Source: Cloacibacterium sp046296655
Lineage (GTDB): Bacteria; Bacteroidota; Bacteroidia; Flavobacteriales; Weeksellaceae
Reading direction: 5' to 3'
DNA length: 64,000 nucleotides
Assembly (NCBI GenBank): GCA_046296655.1
Contig: JBKBLE010000003.1
Location: 1 to 64,000, forward strand
Below, one piece after another: positions 18,273 to 27,819 of the stretch (its first letter is position 1; each line of letters opens with the position of its first letter). The notes beneath the pieces were generated by a model, which had not been told where the DNA came from, made no database searches, and saw only the letters and a program-made list of their open reading frames with translations. Position numbers and translations under genes: made by a program.

Positions 18273-18849
18273 AATTATCATTCAGAGAAATACAGAACTG
18301 TTGTAAATCTGGGAAAAATTCTTCGTAGCAAGAGCGCAAAAACTCTTTGTAATGCTGAAAAAATCCATATACAGGAATAGAATTGTCCAGATATTTTGCT
18401 TTATTCAAGACATTATTAACGCTGTATTCCATTCCCCAATCAAAACGATAATTGTAGAGCCAATTGTCTTTTTCCATTCTAGGAAGCACTTTTCTGAAAT
18501 TTTCAGGTAAAATGGCTTCGTGTTTATTAAGAACTTGATAAACATGAGCAGTGAAATCACGCCACTCTTTGGCAGATTTTACATTTTTATCATTGGCTAA
18601 AAAATAATCAAAAACCACATCTACAAAAGCACCAGAATACAATCTCACAATCGGTTGAAAAACGGTTTTCGCTTCTAAAACTTTTGGGTGAACATCCGTA
18701 AAAGCATCAATAGCTCTATGTAGCGTAATTCCTTGCTGAATTCCTTCTGATAAATGATCTCGCTTTTTATTTTTGATGAAATCACCAATCAAATTCCCCA
18801 CGATTTGCTCGTCGGTAAAAGAAAGGTAAGTATGTGCAAGGAAATTCAT
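18229..18849 (-). CDS. acpH: Acyl carrier protein phosphodiesterase
   Basis: The 206-residue HD-related hydrolase matches AcpH (DUF479), which removes the 4'-phosphopantetheine arm from acyl carrier protein. The signature MNFLAHTYLSF is at the start, with VGNLIGDFIKNKK, GITLHRAIDAFTDVHP and VDVVFDYFLA; the last two carry the metal-binding His and Asp residues. Length fits the family (about 195-210). It overlaps the convergent upstream gene at the 3' end and is otherwise monocistronic. Confidence 0.9.
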   Translation of the reverse strand: MNFLAHTYLSFTDEQIVGNLIGDFIKNKKRDHLSEGIQQGITLHRAIDAFTDVHPKVLEAKTVFQPIVRLYSGAFVDVVFDYFLANDKNVKSAKEWRDFTAHVYQVLNKHEAILPENFRKVLPRMEKDNWLYNYRFDWGMEYSVNNVLNKAKYLDNSIPVYGFFQHYKEFLRSCYEEFFPDLQQFCISLNDNFKKSDTDIDPDSLV

Positions 18850-18973
18850 TTAATCTAAAAAATTTGGAAGCGAAAATTTAATTATTCGCCCTTTTTTCAA
18901 ATTTAATGAAAATTATTGAGTTGAAAAAACGAAAAAATAATGCTCAAAATAGCAAAAAAAAATTTAGAATTCT

Positions 18974-20323
18974 TTAAAAAAGTTTTTCGTGGAACTCTTC
19001 TATTTTACTCACTTCTTCTATTCTAATCCCGAACTTTCTTTTAGGAATTTTGTTGAGGTTGGAAACAAAAATCTTTTCGTAACCCAATTTTTCAGCTTCC
19101 GAAATTCTTTGTTCAATTTGAGGAATGGGTCTGATTTCTCCACTCAAACCTATTTCGCCCGCAAAACAATATTTCTCCGAAATGGCTAAATCTTCGTTGC
19201 TGCTTAAAACAGCTGCAATTACCGCCAAATCAAGAGCAGGATCATCCGTTTTTATTCCACCAGTAATATTCAGAAAAACGTCTTTTGCGCCCAACATAAA
19301 ACCAGCGCGTTTTTCTAAAACAGCAAGAAGCATATTTAATCTTTTACTGTCAAAACCAGTACAGCTGCGTTGCGGAGTTCCGTAAACGGCAGTGGAAACC
19401 AAAGCTTGAATTTCTAAAAGCATCGGTCTGTTTCCTTCTAAAGTAACGGCAACTGCATTCCCAGAAAGTTCTTCAAATTTTTTGGTGATTAAGATTTCTG
19501 ATGGATTTTTAATTTCCTTCAAACCTTGCGTTACCATTTCATAAATGCCAATTTCTTGTGTAGAACCAAAGCGGTTTTTCTGAGCTCTTAGCAATCTGAA
19601 AAGGTGATTTCTGTCTCCGTCAAAATTCAAAACCACGTCTACCATGTGTTCTAGAACTTTCGGCCCAGCAATTTGTCCGTCTTTGGTAATGTGACCGACC
19701 AAAATAACTGGGATGTTTTTTTCTTTGGCAAATTTTATCAATTCTCCAGAACATTCTCTAATCTGTGAAACCGTTCCTGCAGCACTTTCTAGCAATTGAG
19801 ATTGTAAAGTTTGAATAGAATCTACAATCATCAAATCTGGCTGAAGGTTTTTGGCTTCCATCAATATTTTTTCGATAGAAGTTTCGGTGTAGAGAAAACA
19901 ATTTGGGTTTTGTATATCCGTAATTCTGTCGGCACGCATTTTAATTTGCGAAGCGCTTTCTTCACCAGAAACATAAAGAATTTTCTTCTTCATCTTTAAG
20001 GCAAGTTGGAGTAGAAGCGTAGATTTACCGATTCCAGGTTCGCCACCAATGAGAATAACGGAGCCTAGAACAATTCCGCCTCCTAAAACACGGTTTAGTT
20101 CTTCTGAAACGGTTTTCAGACGAATTTCTGTTCCTGTTTCTACTTCGGTAATGTTAATGATTTTTTGTTTCCCGCTTCCTAGAATATCATAGTGAGAAGA
20201 TTTTTTTTCTACAATTTCTTCTACTAAAGTATTCCACTCTCCACAGTTTTTGCATTGTCCGTGCCATTGCGGATATTGCGTTCCACATTTCTGACAATAG
20301 TATGCTGTTTTTATTTTTGCCAC
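18974..20323 (-). CDS. radA: DNA repair protein RadA
   Basis: The 449-residue RecA-like ATPase assists branch migration and processing in recombinational repair. A four-cysteine zinc finger (YCQKCGTQYPQWHGQCKNCG) lies at residues 9-28. The Walker A motif GEPGIGKST follows near residue 92, then the RadA-specific KNRFG motif (AQKNRFGSTQEIG) and a Lon-protease-like C-terminal domain (VFLNITGGIKTDDPALDLA). All domains are intact and the length is normal. It is transcribed away from pyrG, with which it shares a short upstream region. Confidence 0.96.
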   Translation of the reverse strand: MAKIKTAYYCQKCGTQYPQWHGQCKNCGEWNTLVEEIVEKKSSHYDILGSGKQKIINITEVETGTEIRLKTVSEELNRVLGGGIVLGSVILIGGEPGIGKSTLLLQLALKMKKKILYVSGEESASQIKMRADRITDIQNPNCFLYTETSIEKILMEAKNLQPDLMIVDSIQTLQSQLLESAAGTVSQIRECSGELIKFAKEKNIPVILVGHITKDGQIAGPKVLEHMVDVVLNFDGDRNHLFRLLRAQKNRFGSTQEIGIYEMVTQGLKEIKNPSEILITKKFEELSGNAVAVTLEGNRPMLLEIQALVSTAVYGTPQRSCTGFDSKRLNMLLAVLEKRAGFMLGAKDVFLNITGGIKTDDPALDLAVIAAVLSSNEDLAISEKYCFAGEIGLSGEIRPIPQIEQRISEAEKLGYEKIFVSNLNKIPKRKFGIRIEEVSKIEEFHEKLF

Positions 20324-20380
20324 AGATTTATAATTGATAAATGATGTTGCAATTTACAGAATTTTTGAAATAATTAATCG

Positions 20381-20414
20381 TTTTTGGGACTTTAGTCAAA
20401 ATCCATTAACTTTG
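20381..20414 (+). promoter_or_regulatory. pyrG promoter of the Bacteroidota type
   Basis: TTTTTG at 20381-20386 (-33) and TAACTTTG at 20407-20414 (-7) are separated by 20 nt, matching the TTTG-N19/20-TAnnTTTG consensus. The expected transcript start is only a few nt before the pyrG start codon at 20430, leaving a very short leader and no room for a classical regulatory hairpin. Confidence 0.7.
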
Positions 20415-20429
20415 CACAAACCTAATCTA

Positions 20430-22037
20430 ATGAGTAAAAAGAATACCAAATACATCTTTGTGACAGGAGGTGTAACTTCGTCTTTGGGGAAAGGCATTGT
20501 TTCGGCTTCTCTTGGCCTGCTTTTAAAATCCCGAGGATTTAATGTAACCATCCAAAAGCTTGATCCTTACATTAATATAGACCCAGGAACGCTTAATCCT
20601 TATGAGCATGGAGAATGTTATGTAACTGAAGATGGTGCAGAAACCGACCTAGATTTGGGTCACTATGAAAGATTTCTAGATTCTGCCACTTCTCAGAATA
20701 ATAACGTTACTACCGGGAAAATCTATCAAACTGTAATAGAAAAAGAAAGAAAAGGAGATTTTCTAGGCAAAACCGTTCAGGTAATTCCGCATATTACCAA
20801 TGAAATTAAACGAAGAATAAAAATTCTTGCCAAAGAAAATTATGATATCATCATTACAGAAATTGGCGGAACAGTAGGCGATATAGAATCATTACCTTAT
20901 ATAGAAAGTGTTCGCCAATTAAGATGGGAACTCGGCGAAAATAATTCTATGGTCATTCATCTTACCTTGCTTCCTTATCTTGCTGCAAGTGGTGAATTGA
21001 AAACCAAACCTTCTCAGCATTCCGTAAGACAATTAATGGAAAGTGGTATTCAAGCAGATGTTTTGGTGTGCAGGACAGAGCATAAAATTACCAAAGAAAT
21101 TAAAGCCAAACTTGCGCAATTCTGTAACGTTCCTGTGGAAAATGTAATCGAAAGTATAGATGTAGAAACGATTTATCAAGTTCCGTTAGAATTACAAAAA
21201 CAAAAATTTGATGAAGTGGTTCTTAAGGAATTGGCGTTGCCAGTGAATCAAGAATCTGATTTAAAAGATTGGAAAAACTTCCTCAAAAAATATAAAAATC
21301 CTAAGAAAAAAGTAGAAATCGCTTTAGTTGGAAAATATGTTTCGCTTCAAGATTCTTATAAATCCATTGCAGAAGCATTTATTCATGCAGGAGCTTCGCA
21401 AGATACTGAAGTGAAACTGAGATGGGTTTACAGTGGTGATTTAACCGAAGAAAATTTAGCAGAGAATTTCAACGGAATTGATGGAATGCTTATCGCTCCA
21501 GGTTTTGGCGATAGAGGAATAGAAGGAAAAATTCTTGCAGCAAAATTTGCGAGAGAAAATAAAATTCCACTTTTGGGCATTTGTTTAGGAATGCAGATTA
21601 TGACCATCGAATTTGCGAGAAATGTTTTGGGATTAAAAGATGCTAATTCTGCAGAATTTGATTTAACGACTAAAAACCCTGTCATTTCTTTAATGGAAGA
21701 ACAAAAAAATGTAGTAGATAAAGGCGGAACAATGAGGTTGGGTGCTTGGAAATGTCAATTAAAACCTCACACTAAACTTATAGAAATCTACGGAAACAAA
21801 AATATTACCGAAAGGCACCGTCATCGCTACGAATTTAACTCAGATTATTTAGAAGATTTCGAGAAAAATGGATTGTACGCTTCGGGAATTAATCCAGATA
21901 CTAAATTAGTAGAAACGCTAGAATTGAAGGATCATCCTTTTTATATAGGTGTTCAGTATCATCCAGAATATAAAAGTACTGTAGCTACACCACATCCGCT
22001 GTTTGTAGCTTTAGTAAAAGCAGCTACAGAAAAATAA
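20430..22037 (+). CDS. pyrG: CTP synthase
   Basis: The 535-residue enzyme makes CTP from UTP, ATP and glutamine. The N-terminal synthetase domain has the P-loop region FVTGGVTSSLGKGIVSAS and YINIDPGTLNPYEHGE. The C-terminal class I glutaminase domain has the nucleophile in GICLGMQ and the His-Glu pair in GVQYHPEYKS. The start at 20430 (MSKKNTKYIFVTGG) is preferred over an in-frame ATG at 20334, because the longer form would include the promoter and 32 unconserved residues. Confidence 0.97.
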   Translation: MSKKNTKYIFVTGGVTSSLGKGIVSASLGLLLKSRGFNVTIQKLDPYINIDPGTLNPYEHGECYVTEDGAETDLDLGHYERFLDSATSQNNNVTTGKIYQTVIEKERKGDFLGKTVQVIPHITNEIKRRIKILAKENYDIIITEIGGTVGDIESLPYIESVRQLRWELGENNSMVIHLTLLPYLAASGELKTKPSQHSVRQLMESGIQADVLVCRTEHKITKEIKAKLAQFCNVPVENVIESIDVETIYQVPLELQKQKFDEVVLKELALPVNQESDLKDWKNFLKKYKNPKKKVEIALVGKYVSLQDSYKSIAEAFIHAGASQDTEVKLRWVYSGDLTEENLAENFNGIDGMLIAPGFGDRGIEGKILAAKFARENKIPLLGICLGMQIMTIEFARNVLGLKDANSAEFDLTTKNPVISLMEEQKNVVDKGGTMRLGAWKCQLKPHTKLIEIYGNKNITERHRHRYEFNSDYLEDFEKNGLYASGINPDTKLVETLELKDHPFYIGVQYHPEYKSTVATPHPLFVALVKAATEK

Positions 22038-22040
22038 ATC

Positions 22041-22073
22041 TTAAACTCTCATTTTTTGAGAGTTTAATTTTTT
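22041..22073 (+). terminator. pyrG terminator
   Basis: An 11-bp perfect stem TTAAACTCTCA / TGAGAGTTTAA begins right after the stop codon, followed by a six-T run. Confidence 0.85.
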
Positions 22074-22100
22074 AGAAATGACAATCTGACAAAAAATTCA

Positions 22101-22108
22101 TATTTTTG
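22101..22108 (+). promoter_or_regulatory. Probable -7 box for yidC
   Basis: TATTTTTG lies about 76 nt upstream of the yidC start and after the pyrG terminator. No good -33 element was found at the usual distance. Confidence 0.4.
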
Positions 22109-22145
22109 TCACCCAAATTAAAAAGGAATGCTATTTGAGAAAATT

Positions 22146-22178
22146 AAATCTCAAATCTTAAATTTCAAATCTTAAATT
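22146..22178 (+). repeat. AAATCTCAAATCTTAAAT-type simple repeat in the yidC leader
   Basis: The motif AAATCTCAAATCTTAAATT is followed at once by a second similar unit. It lies within the 5' untranslated region, a few nt before the yidC start. A closely related block occurs in frame inside menE (32286-32320). Confidence 0.6.
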
Positions 22179-22184
22179 AAAGTA

Positions 22185-23990
22185 ATGCAAAAGAATAACG
22201 GATTAGATAAAAATCAACTGATTAGTTTTGTGATTTTTTCTGCCATTTTGATGGCTTTCATGTTTTATTTTCAAAACAAACAATCAGACGAAAAACAAGT
22301 AGCAGATGCTAAAGCAAAAACGGAGCAAAAAGCAGCTTCTAAAACTATAGCTAACAATATTAATGCTACAGTAAATGCAGCTGCAATAAAAAATGTTACC
22401 GTAAAAAATAAAGAACTTACTTTAGAATTTGCAAGTTTAGGAGGTCAACTTTCGTCTGTAGAAATTAATCAATACAAAGCTTATAATGCTAAAACCGATA
22501 AGCATGATTTGCCACTTTATTTAATAGGAAAAAATAATTCTAGTTACGGATTTCAGTTTAAAGACAAAACGGGAAAGACTTTTAATACAAAAGATTTAGT
22601 TTTTGTGCCTAGCGTAAAGGATAATACTGTTACCATGACTGCTCAAGTTTCTGGCGCAACTATTCAATACGTGTATCAACTTTTAGATAATTATACTTTG
22701 GATTTTAATGTTAAAACTCAAGGTTTATCTTCTATAGTTACAGATGAAAAAGCAGATTTCCACTGGAATTACACTGTAAGAGGAATGGAAAAAGGGCGTT
22801 CGCAAGAGCAAACCCATTCAGAATTTAATTACGCTTTTGATAATTATGGTTCTACCGATTATGATACCAATGGATTTGAAGAGCCAGAAGAAACCCTAAA
22901 TTGGTTAGCAGTAAAACAACAGTTTTTTGCTTCTATTATAGAATCTACTAATGGTTTTACTCATGCTAAAGGAACTCAAGAAACCATAGAAAAAGGAGAA
23001 TTTTTGAAAAAGTTCAATTTTGAAGGTCAAGTAAAATTGGCAGGAAATGAATTGAATCAAAATTTCAAATGGTATTTCTTACCACTTGATTTGCCTTTAC
23101 TTAAAAAGTTTGAAGGAAAAGAATTTGATACGATTTTACCTTTGGGTTGGAGTTTCATTGGAACTTTGAACAGGATTTTCTTTGTGCAGGTATATAATTG
23201 GTTGTCTGATTGGGGAATCGCAGCAGGTTGGGTAATTTTCTTAATGACGATTGCCACTAAACTTATCTTGTCTCCAGTGATGTTTAAGCAGCACAAATTA
23301 AGTGCAATGATGAAGGTGGTAAAGCCAGAAATAGAAGAAGTTACAGAGAAATTTAAAGGTCAAGAAAACGCCATGAAGCGCCAACAGGCAATTATGGAGA
23401 TTTACAGAAAAGCTGGAATTAATCAAATGGCGGGCTGTTTACCAGCGCTGGTTCAGATTCCTATTTTCTATGCGCTTTTCCGTTTCTTCCCGAATATGAT
23501 TGACTTGAGAGGAAAAGGATTCTGGTTTGTTAATGACCTTACTGCTTATGATGATTTAATTAAATTGCCATTTCATATTCCATTAATCGGGGAGCATATC
23601 AGTATTTTTGCGGTAGCATGTACCATTGTAGTTTTAATTTATACCATTATGACTTCTGGGCAAATGCAACAGCCACAGCAAGAAGGGATGCCAGATATGA
23701 GAATTATAATGTATATTTTCCCAATTACATTCTTCTTCTTCCTGAACACCTCTTCTTCTGGACTTTCTTGGTATTATTTTGTTTCGAATGCTTTAAATAT
23801 ATTAATTATCCTTGCGATAAAATATTGGATTTTAGATGAAAAGAAAATTCATGCTCAGATTCAACAAAATAAATCTAAAGCACCAAAACCAGAAGGTAAA
23901 TTCCAGAAACGTATGCGTGAAATGATGGAAAAAGCTCAAGAGCAACAAAAAATGCAAGAAGAGCTACGCAAAAAAATGAATAAGAAATAA
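22185..23990 (+). CDS. yidC: Membrane protein insertase YidC
   Basis: The 601-residue insertase folds and inserts inner-membrane proteins, alone or with SecYEG. An N-terminal membrane anchor (residues 9-27) precedes a long periplasmic beta-sandwich domain. The conserved five-helix core begins near residue 345 (GWVIFLMTIATKLILSPVMFKQHKLSAMMKV), continues with AGCLPALVQIPIFYALFRFFPN, and ends with a basic coiled tail (RMREMMEKAQEQQKMQ). The length is typical for the Bacteroidota type. It lies between the terminators of pyrG and of itself. Confidence 0.96.
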   Translation: MQKNNGLDKNQLISFVIFSAILMAFMFYFQNKQSDEKQVADAKAKTEQKAASKTIANNINATVNAAAIKNVTVKNKELTLEFASLGGQLSSVEINQYKAYNAKTDKHDLPLYLIGKNNSSYGFQFKDKTGKTFNTKDLVFVPSVKDNTVTMTAQVSGATIQYVYQLLDNYTLDFNVKTQGLSSIVTDEKADFHWNYTVRGMEKGRSQEQTHSEFNYAFDNYGSTDYDTNGFEEPEETLNWLAVKQQFFASIIESTNGFTHAKGTQETIEKGEFLKKFNFEGQVKLAGNELNQNFKWYFLPLDLPLLKKFEGKEFDTILPLGWSFIGTLNRIFFVQVYNWLSDWGIAAGWVIFLMTIATKLILSPVMFKQHKLSAMMKVVKPEIEEVTEKFKGQENAMKRQQAIMEIYRKAGINQMAGCLPALVQIPIFYALFRFFPNMIDLRGKGFWFVNDLTAYDDLIKLPFHIPLIGEHISIFAVACTIVVLIYTIMTSGQMQQPQQEGMPDMRIIMYIFPITFFFFLNTSSSGLSWYYFVSNALNILIILAIKYWILDEKKIHAQIQQNKSKAPKPEGKFQKRMREMMEKAQEQQKMQEELRKKMNKK

Positions 23991-24012
23991 TTCAGTTTAA
24001 AAATTGAAAAAG

Positions 24013-24039
24013 TCGGTTAATTTTTTAACCGATTTTTTT
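24013..24039 (+). terminator. Terminator between yidC and rnhB
   Basis: The stem TCGGTTAA / TTAACCGA with a T-run to the right sits between two convergent genes. The A-rich left side makes it usable from both directions. Confidence 0.75.
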
Positions 24040-24046
24040 ATTGGCG

Positions 24047-24631
24047 TTAATCATAGTTTAATCTAAAAGATTGTCTATGATATTTCGTGGGGCCAAATTT
24101 CTTCAAAGCTTCTATGTGAACTTTAGTGGCGTATCCCATATTTTTATTCCAACCGTATTCGGGAAACTCTTCATGCAACTGAATCATGAGTTGGTCTCTG
24201 TAATTTTTTGCAAGAATAGAAGCCGAAGCAATAGATAATATTTTAGAATCTCCTTTTATAATACACTGATGAGGTATATAATTATAAGGATGAAATTTAT
24301 TCCCATCCACTAAAATTAATTCGGGTCTTATAGTAAGCTTGTCAAGAGCATTATGCATAGCATGTATGCTTGCATTAAGAATATTGTGTTGGTCAATAAA
24401 TTCTGGTGAAAGTTCTGCAATAGCATAATCTTTTACATTATTTTTAATGTAATCATCTAGCTCTAAACGCGTTTTAAAATTTAGTTTTTTAGAGTCATTA
24501 ACTAAATTTTGCTCAAAATTATCGTCTAAAATCACTGCGGCAGCGACTACAGGACCACATAAACACCCTCTTCCTACTTCATCACACCCTGCCTCTACAT
24601 AATTTTCAGACCATTTTTTTATCAATTCCAT
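24047..24631 (-). CDS. rnhB: Ribonuclease HII
   Basis: The 194-residue enzyme removes RNA from RNA-DNA hybrids and single ribonucleotides. The catalytic motif CDEVGRG is at residues 15-21, with KLNF following near residue 49. The second acidic site is in ILVDGNKFHP, and SIASASILAKNYRDQLM and YGWNKNMGYATKVH are typical type 2 motifs. Length is normal. It is convergent with yidC. Confidence 0.96.
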   Translation of the reverse strand: MELIKKWSENYVEAGCDEVGRGCLCGPVVAAAVILDDNFEQNLVNDSKKLNFKTRLELDDYIKNNVKDYAIAELSPEFIDQHNILNASIHAMHNALDKLTIRPELILVDGNKFHPYNYIPHQCIIKGDSKILSIASASILAKNYRDQLMIQLHEEFPEYGWNKNMGYATKVHIEALKKFGPTKYHRQSFRLNYD

Positions 24632-24765
24632 AAATTTTAACGAAAAACTAGCCCTCTTATTGAAAACATTGCAAAGTTAATAATTATTTAAGGTTTTTTT
24701 AACAAAAAACTTTGATATGTTAATAAAGTTTTGCATTTTTGTATCAATGAAAAATTTAATTTGAT

Positions 24766-27700
24766 ATGAAGAAACTAACAAAAAGCGTTTTAGCTGTTGT
24801 TCTTTCTGCTTCATTTAGTGTAACATATGCACAAAAAGCAAAAAATGATACAGTAAAAACTAAGGATATCGAAGAAGTTGTTGTTAATGTTTTAGGTTTT
24901 AAGGTTAAGAAAGAGCAATTAGCTTCTTCTTACTCTAAAGTTAAAGGAGAAAGTGTATTAGAGTCTGGAGAAACTTCAGCTCTTAAAGGGATGACAGGCA
25001 AAATGTCTGGGGTAAGTATTGTGTCTAACTCAGGGGATCCTGGTTCTGCTGCCTATATTCAGATTAGGGGGCAAAATTCAATTACAGGGAGCAATGCACC
25101 ATTGTATGTTGTAGATGGAGTTCCAGTTTCTAATGATGAAATTGGAGTTGGTGCTGTAAATGGCGTAGGTCAAGCTTCTAGGATAAATGACATTAATCCA
25201 AATGATATTGAATCTATGCAGGTGCTTAAAGGTACTTCGGCATCAGCTTTGTGGGGTTATAGAGCAAGAAATGGGGTTATAATTATTACAACTAAAAAAG
25301 GTCAAAAGGGAAAAATTTCTGTAAGTTATAGAGGGTCACTCTCTATTGATCAAATCAATGGCATTCAAGATAAACAAAGTAATTTTGGTTCAGGTAGAAA
25401 TGGTGTTTATTCTCCAACACCTTCAGGGGGACTTTCATGGGGAGATTACATTCCTAACAGAGCTGGAGGCGTTGATCAATATAATACTACTGGCGCAAAG
25501 TTTATAGCAGATAATGGAACTGTTTATTATCCAATTACAAAAAAGAATTCCAAGGAATTGTTTAATGAGTCTAATAAAGATGCTATTTTTGGGAATGGAG
25601 TAGCTTCGGATCATTTTGTAAGTGTAAGCGGAGGCAATGATAGAGGTAACTTCTCTTTAGGCTTAGGTAGGTTAAACCAAGAAGGGGTAATTAGAAATAG
25701 TGATTATAATAGAACATCACTAAGCTTCAACTCTGAAGTAAAAGTTAGTGATAAAACAACTTTCAAAGGAACTTTTGCTTACACTCATTCTACTTCTAAT
25801 AGAATTCAACAAGGTTCAAACTTGTCAGGAATGATGTTGGGTTATTTAAGAAATCCAGTTGACTTTGATATTAGAAATTATAAAGGAACTTATTTTGACA
25901 CAGCAGGTAATGCTACTCTTAATGCTCATAGATCATATAGAAATTATTTAGGAGCTAACGCCAATCCTGTTTATAATAACCCACTTTGGACCATATATGA
26001 GCAGTTAAATCCTAATGAAGTTGATTCATACAGAATTGGGGCTGAAATTAATCATAAATTTAATAAATGGGCAACTTTAACAGGAAGATTTGGTCAGAAT
26101 AATTATACAGACAAGAGAATGACTATATTTCCAATTAACTCAGCAGAAAATGCGGGTAAGGGAAGGGCTTCTCATCAAGTCATTAACTATATTCAAAATA
26201 ACATAGATGTTATTTTAAATGGTGGAGGTCAATTGACTGATAAGTTGGAATTGGATTATATCGCTGGGGTTAATTACATGACTATTAATTATAATAGTAC
26301 AGGAGGTGGATATATCAATTTCTTGACAGATACCAACAAATTTTCTTTTGATAATTCAACTGTAGAAAATAGAACCGTTTTCTTAGATAGAAGTGAAACA
26401 AAAGGTAATTCTGCGTATTTTACTACTACATTTGATTATTCAAAATTCTTATTTTTAACATTGGGAGGAAGGTTTGAAACTTCATCTAGTTTAAGTCCAA
26501 ACCTAAAGGTGTATTTCTATCCACAAGCAGAATTAGGTTTTGATGTTGCAAAATTGGCTAAGCAAAATTGGTTGAATACAGCAAAATTAAGAGCAACCTA
26601 TGGTCAAGTATCTGGTTTTCCTGACCCTTATGTAGGTTATACATATTATGTAGGTGCTGGAAATTCAGAAGGTTATGGCCCAGCTTATGATGCAGGGGCC
26701 TACAATGGTTCATTTGCTAGATCTTCAAATTTGGGGAATGAAAATCTAAAACCTGAGGTGAAAAAAGAATTTGAGATTGGTGTTGATTTAAAACTATTCA
26801 ATAGATTAAATGCAACATTTACTTTCTATGATAATGAAAATAAAGATTTGCTTATATTCTCTTCTTTAAATCCATCTTCTGGATTTGATTCTAAATTTGG
26901 AAATTTTGCAACAATGACCAATAAAGGATTTGAAGTTGAATTAGATTATGATATTATCAAAAATCAAAACTTTACATGGAATCTTTATGGTAACTGGTAC
27001 AGAAATAGAAATTTGGTTACTAGTTTAAGTGGGTCACAATCAATCTTCCTTAATGGTTTTACAGGAGCATCGTCTAGAGCGGTTGAAGGCTATGCGATGG
27101 GAGCTTTATGGGGAGTTGATTTCCTAAGAGATGCAAACGGAGCATTGGTTCTGGATTCTAATGGCTTTGCGCAGGCAGATACAACAGAAAAAGTTATTGG
27201 TGATCCGAATCCTGATTTTAAAGCTGGTTTAGGAACAAAAATGAAATACAAAAATTTCGGATTGAATGTATTGTTTGATGGTTCTTTTGGTGGAGATTTA
27301 TGGGATGGAACCAATGGAGTACTTAACTATTTTGGGACTGCTGAAGAGACAGGAAATGTTCTTAAACTTACTCAAGCGCAAGCTAGTGCATTATTAAATG
27401 CTAGTGGTCAGACAGCTCTTAGTAGAAGTTTTGGTACAGAAAATGGTTTATATCTTGTAAGAGGTAATATAGGTAATTTTGGTAGCCGAGATGTTCTTTT
27501 AGATCAAGCTTGGTATACTGGTTTAGGTGGAGGATTCGGTCCCGTTTCTTCTCAGTTTATTAAAGATGCAACTTGGATTAAGCTAAGACAAATTTCATTA
27601 GATTACACCTTGAAAGGAGATTTCTTAAATAGAAATGGAATAGAAAGTTTAAATATCGGAGTTTCAGGTAGAAATCTTTGGTATTGGACTAAAGATGACA

Positions 27701-27816
27701 CTATAGGAATAGATCCTGAATCTAATTTAACAGGTGGATCTAATGGTAGAGGATTACAATATTTTAACAATCCAAACACTAAATCTTACATCTTCACACT
27801 TCAATTAAATTTTTAA
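24766..27816 (+). CDS. SusC/RagA-family TonB-dependent outer-membrane transporter
   Basis: The 1016-residue protein has a signal peptide, then IEEVVVNVLGFKVKKE, a typical TonB-box/linker region. The plug domain (residues about 45-180) has SGVSIVSNSGDPGSAAYIQIRG, DGVPVSNDE and SMQVLKGTSASALWGYRARNG, and a long 22-strand barrel ends with TKSYIFTLQLNF. It lacks the N-terminal carboxypeptidase-like domain that many SusC proteins carry. With the SusD-like lipoprotein three nt downstream it should form a bedpan-type uptake complex for an oligosaccharide or peptide. No glycosidase, sulfatase, peptidase or regulator gene is adjacent, so the substrate cannot be predicted. Confidence 0.92.
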   Translation: MKKLTKSVLAVVLSASFSVTYAQKAKNDTVKTKDIEEVVVNVLGFKVKKEQLASSYSKVKGESVLESGETSALKGMTGKMSGVSIVSNSGDPGSAAYIQIRGQNSITGSNAPLYVVDGVPVSNDEIGVGAVNGVGQASRINDINPNDIESMQVLKGTSASALWGYRARNGVIIITTKKGQKGKISVSYRGSLSIDQINGIQDKQSNFGSGRNGVYSPTPSGGLSWGDYIPNRAGGVDQYNTTGAKFIADNGTVYYPITKKNSKELFNESNKDAIFGNGVASDHFVSVSGGNDRGNFSLGLGRLNQEGVIRNSDYNRTSLSFNSEVKVSDKTTFKGTFAYTHSTSNRIQQGSNLSGMMLGYLRNPVDFDIRNYKGTYFDTAGNATLNAHRSYRNYLGANANPVYNNPLWTIYEQLNPNEVDSYRIGAEINHKFNKWATLTGRFGQNNYTDKRMTIFPINSAENAGKGRASHQVINYIQNNIDVILNGGGQLTDKLELDYIAGVNYMTINYNSTGGGYINFLTDTNKFSFDNSTVENRTVFLDRSETKGNSAYFTTTFDYSKFLFLTLGGRFETSSSLSPNLKVYFYPQAELGFDVAKLAKQNWLNTAKLRATYGQVSGFPDPYVGYTYYVGAGNSEGYGPAYDAGAYNGSFARSSNLGNENLKPEVKKEFEIGVDLKLFNRLNATFTFYDNENKDLLIFSSLNPSSGFDSKFGNFATMTNKGFEVELDYDIIKNQNFTWNLYGNWYRNRNLVTSLSGSQSIFLNGFTGASSRAVEGYAMGALWGVDFLRDANGALVLDSNGFAQADTTEKVIGDPNPDFKAGLGTKMKYKNFGLNVLFDGSFGGDLWDGTNGVLNYFGTAEETGNVLKLTQAQASALLNASGQTALSRSFGTENGLYLVRGNIGNFGSRDVLLDQAWYTGLGGGFGPVSSQFIKDATWIKLRQISLDYTLKGDFLNRNGIESLNIGVSGRNLWYWTKDDTIGIDPESNLTGGSNGRGLQYFNNPNTKSYIFTLQLNF

Positions 27817-27819
27817 AAA